NCBI GenBank assembly: GCA_005801395.1
Contig: SYDV01000132.1
Location: forward strand, 1 to 6,944
From: Planctomycetia bacterium
GTDB lineage: Bacteria; Planctomycetota; UBA11346
Reading direction: 5' to 3'
DNA length: 6,944 nt
Shown here: positions 5,113 through 6,944 of the stretch, one piece after another
How positions within the stretch are numbered: the stretch's first letter is position 1
Layout of the letters: each line of letters begins with the position of its first letter
Notes under the pieces: generated by a model
Told to the model about the DNA's origin: nothing
What the model saw: the letters and a program-made list of their open reading frames with translations, nothing else
Databases searched by the model: none
Program-made: the position numbers and the translations under genes

Positions 5113-6944
5113 ATGACCCTCGCCCAGCTGCAAGACTACACCTTCACCACTAAATATGCGCGCTGGAATGCGGCGCTGGGAAGACGTGAAAGCTTTAGCG
5201 AAGCAGTCGATCGAGTCATGGGTATGCACGCCGCGACCTACGCAGGAAAACCGATCGCCGAAGATATGGCGTTAGCCACTGCGGCAATGAAGGAACGTTT
5301 GGTTTTAGGCAGCCAACGGGCACTGCAATTCGGTGGCAAACCAATTAATGATAAAAATGCCCGTCTCTATAATTGCACCGTGTCTTATTGTGATCGCCCG
5401 CGCTTTTTCCAAGAATCCTTATGGTTATTATTATGCGGTTGCGGCGTAGGCTTCTCGGTTCAGACGCATCACATCGCGAAATTACCCGAGGTCGTACGCC
5501 CAGGTAAAAGTCGCGCTACTTACGTCATTGAAGACTCCATCGAAGGTTGGTCCGATTCACTTGGCGTGCTGATGTCATCGTATTTTTCCTCCGATCAGCC
5601 TTTCCCTGAATTCGCCGGCAAAGATGTGAAATTTGATTTCTCTAAAATTCGCCCCGCTGGCGCGACTCTTTCCAGTGGTATTGGTAAAGCGCCTGGCCCT
5701 GGACCCCTGAAACGCTCTCTCGAACAAATTCGTTTGCTGATCGAAGCCCGATTAGCTGATGCTGGTCAACGCTGTACACTCCCAGCCATTGACTGCTACG
5801 ATATTTTAATGCACGCGAGCGACGCGGTATTGGCGGGTGGCGTCCGTCGTTCCGCCACGATTTGCATATTTTCACCCGATGATAACGACATGGCCACGGC
5901 CAAAACTGGCGATTGGTTTGTCAAAAATCCACAGCGCGGACGCTCCAATAATTCCGCCTTATTATTACGCAATAAAACTACCTACAAAGATTTTTCCGCA
6001 TTAATGCATTCGGTTCGCGAATTCGGAGAACCTGGTTTTGTGTGGGCTGACTCAACAGAAATTATGTATAACCCCTGCGTCGAAATCGGCATGTATCCGG
6101 TGGATGTTGAAACCGGCGAATCTGGCTGGGCATTCTGCAATCTCTGTGAAATCAATATGAAGGCGTGTACCACGCCAGAAATTTTTGAACGCGCCTGTCG
6201 CGGTGCTGCCATTTTAGGCACGCTACAAGCTGGCTACGCATCGTTTAATTATTTAGGTCCAACCACCGAACGCATCGTCCGGCGCGAAGCGCTACTTGGC
6301 TGTTCCATGACTGGCATGATGGACAATCCCACCATCGCCTTTGATCCCGTTCTGCAAGATCGCATGGCTAAAATTATTCTTGAAGTTAATGCCGATGTCG
6401 CAGCGAAAATTGGAATCAATCCTGCCGCTCGTGCCACCTGCGTTAAACCAGCGGGCACCACCAGTTGCATTTTAGGCACAGCATCCGGCATTCATGCACA
6501 TCATGCCAAACGATATTTTCGCCGCGTGCAATCAAACAAAAATGAAATTCCCTACCAATACTTCCAGCTCCACAACCAACGAGCGGTGGAAAATAGCGTC
6601 TGGAATCCCAATGGCACCGATGCCATTATTACTTTTTGTATCGAAGTGCCAGAAGAGGCGCGCACCAAAAATGATATGTCCGCCGTTGATTTACTTGAAC
6701 ATGTGCGCCTAACTCAAGATCACTGGGTCGGAAGTGGTCGCCGCTCAGAACGCTGCACGGCGCCGTGGTTACGCCACAATGTCAGCAACACCATCACCGT
6801 GCGCGACACTGAATGGGAAGACGTTACCCAATTTATCTTCAAACACCGCGAAGCTTTTGCAGGCGTCTCTTTATTACCTGAAGGCGGCGACCTTGATTAT
6901 CCTCAGGCACCATTTTGCGCCGTTTGGACGCACGACGAAATTCT
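5113..6944 (+). CDS. nrdJ: Adenosylcobalamin-dependent (class II) ribonucleoside-triphosphate reductase, 3' truncated by window edge
   Basis: The frame is open from ATG 5113 to the window end: 610 residues plus two bases, without a stop. It reduces ribonucleotides to deoxyribonucleotides in the cytoplasm, using a thiyl radical generated from vitamin B12 coenzyme, without oxygen. The radical-site motif NPCVE is at 320-324 (Asn320, radical Cys322, Glu324). Cys88 in LYNCTV and Cys342 in AFCNLCEIN fit the redox-active pair; Cys345 is extra. KPAGTTS (445-451) and SGIH (458-461) match the conserved phosphate-binding region. The Lactobacillus leichmannii enzyme is 739 residues, so roughly 100-130 residues, including the C-terminal Cys pair that hands electrons in, are probably missing. 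About 9 extra residues lie between radical and redox Cys compared with that enzyme. No intein interrupts the motifs. Absence of a class I partner and the B12-type sequence argue against NrdA; triphosphate versus diphosphate use is inferred from overall resemblance. Confidence 0.93.
   Translation, partial: MTLAQLQDYTFTTKYARWNAALGRRESFSEAVDRVMGMHAATYAGKPIAEDMALATAAMKERLVLGSQRALQFGGKPINDKNARLYNCTVSYCDRPRFFQESLWLLLCGCGVGFSVQTHHIAKLPEVVRPGKSRATYVIEDSIEGWSDSLGVLMSSYFSSDQPFPEFAGKDVKFDFSKIRPAGATLSSGIGKAPGPGPLKRSLEQIRLLIEARLADAGQRCTLPAIDCYDILMHASDAVLAGGVRRSATICIFSPDDNDMATAKTGDWFVKNPQRGRSNNSALLLRNKTTYKDFSALMHSVREFGEPGFVWADSTEIMYNPCVEIGMYPVDVETGESGWAFCNLCEINMKACTTPEIFERACRGAAILGTLQAGYASFNYLGPTTERIVRREALLGCSMTGMMDNPTIAFDPVLQDRMAKIILEVNADVAAKIGINPAARATCVKPAGTTSCILGTASGIHAHHAKRYFRRVQSNKNEIPYQYFQLHNQRAVENSVWNPNGTDAIITFCIEVPEEARTKNDMSAVDLLEHVRLTQDHWVGSGRRSERCTAPWLRHNVSNTITVRDTEWEDVTQFIFKHREAFAGVSLLPEGGDLDYPQAPFCAVWTHDEI

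Noticed and set aside
5081..5116. An 11-codon ORF (MITTFQGLHYL) whose stop TGA overlaps the nrdJ ATG.
   Set aside because: No Shine-Dalgarno precedes its ATG, and it simply spans the nrdJ ribosome site. A chance short ORF is more likely than a leader peptide.
1..6944. Mobile element, CRISPR array, tRNA, toxin-antitoxin or defence genes.
   Set aside because: All substantial open frames are assigned to housekeeping or envelope genes. No regularly spaced repeats, transposase motifs or tRNA-like ends were seen.

Overview
The window is an ordinary housekeeping and cell-envelope segment of a Gram-negative bacterial chromosome. It holds seven protein genes, two of them cut by the window edges. There is no sign of a mobile element, CRISPR array, phage gene, tRNA or rRNA. 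An outer-membrane beta-barrel protein, a lipoprotein and a type II secretion/type IV pilus ATPase establish two membranes. The wording of the ATPase (RQAPN in the Walker B region), the barrel protein and the class II ribonucleotide reductase reminds me of Verrucomicrobiota (Opitutae-like) proteins. That assignment is from memory and tentative. Coding density is high, base composition looks near 50% GC, and TTA/ATT codons are frequent.

Layout. 1-666 (+): C-terminal 221 residues of a GspE/PilB-type assembly ATPase. 689-719: a stem-loop between convergent genes. 727-1902 (-): a porin-like outer-membrane beta-barrel protein with signal peptide and C-terminal Phe. 1903-1982: a short divergent spacer holding a good Shine-Dalgarno sequence in front of a 21-codon mini-ORF. 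About 1983-2816 (+): a CysQ-like 3'(2'),5'-bisphosphate nucleotidase of the inositol monophosphatase superfamily. 2813-3403 (+): a probable lipoprotein of unknown function, overlapping the phosphatase gene by 4 bases. 3488-4378 and 4386-4958 (+): alpha and beta subunits of a two-subunit class I (iron-sulfur) fumarate hydratase. 4959-5112: an intergenic region with a perfect 13-bp inverted repeat, a third copy of the same motif and a second small hairpin. 5113-6944 (+): the first 610 residues of an adenosylcobalamin-dependent (class II) ribonucleotide reductase, running off the right edge.

How the genes work together. The two fumarase genes clearly form one translation-coupled unit whose products make one TCA-cycle enzyme (fumarate to malate). 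The phosphatase and lipoprotein genes also look co-transcribed, but no functional link is evident. The class II reductase makes deoxynucleotides without oxygen, using vitamin B12 coenzyme. Together with an oxygen-sensitive class I fumarase this fits, without proving, a microaerobic or anaerobic lifestyle.

I found no convincing undescribed system. The items most worth a second look are the repeated GTCGAAAAC hairpin motif ahead of the reductase gene, the uncharacterised lipoprotein coupled to the phosphatase, and the unclear start of the phosphatase gene.
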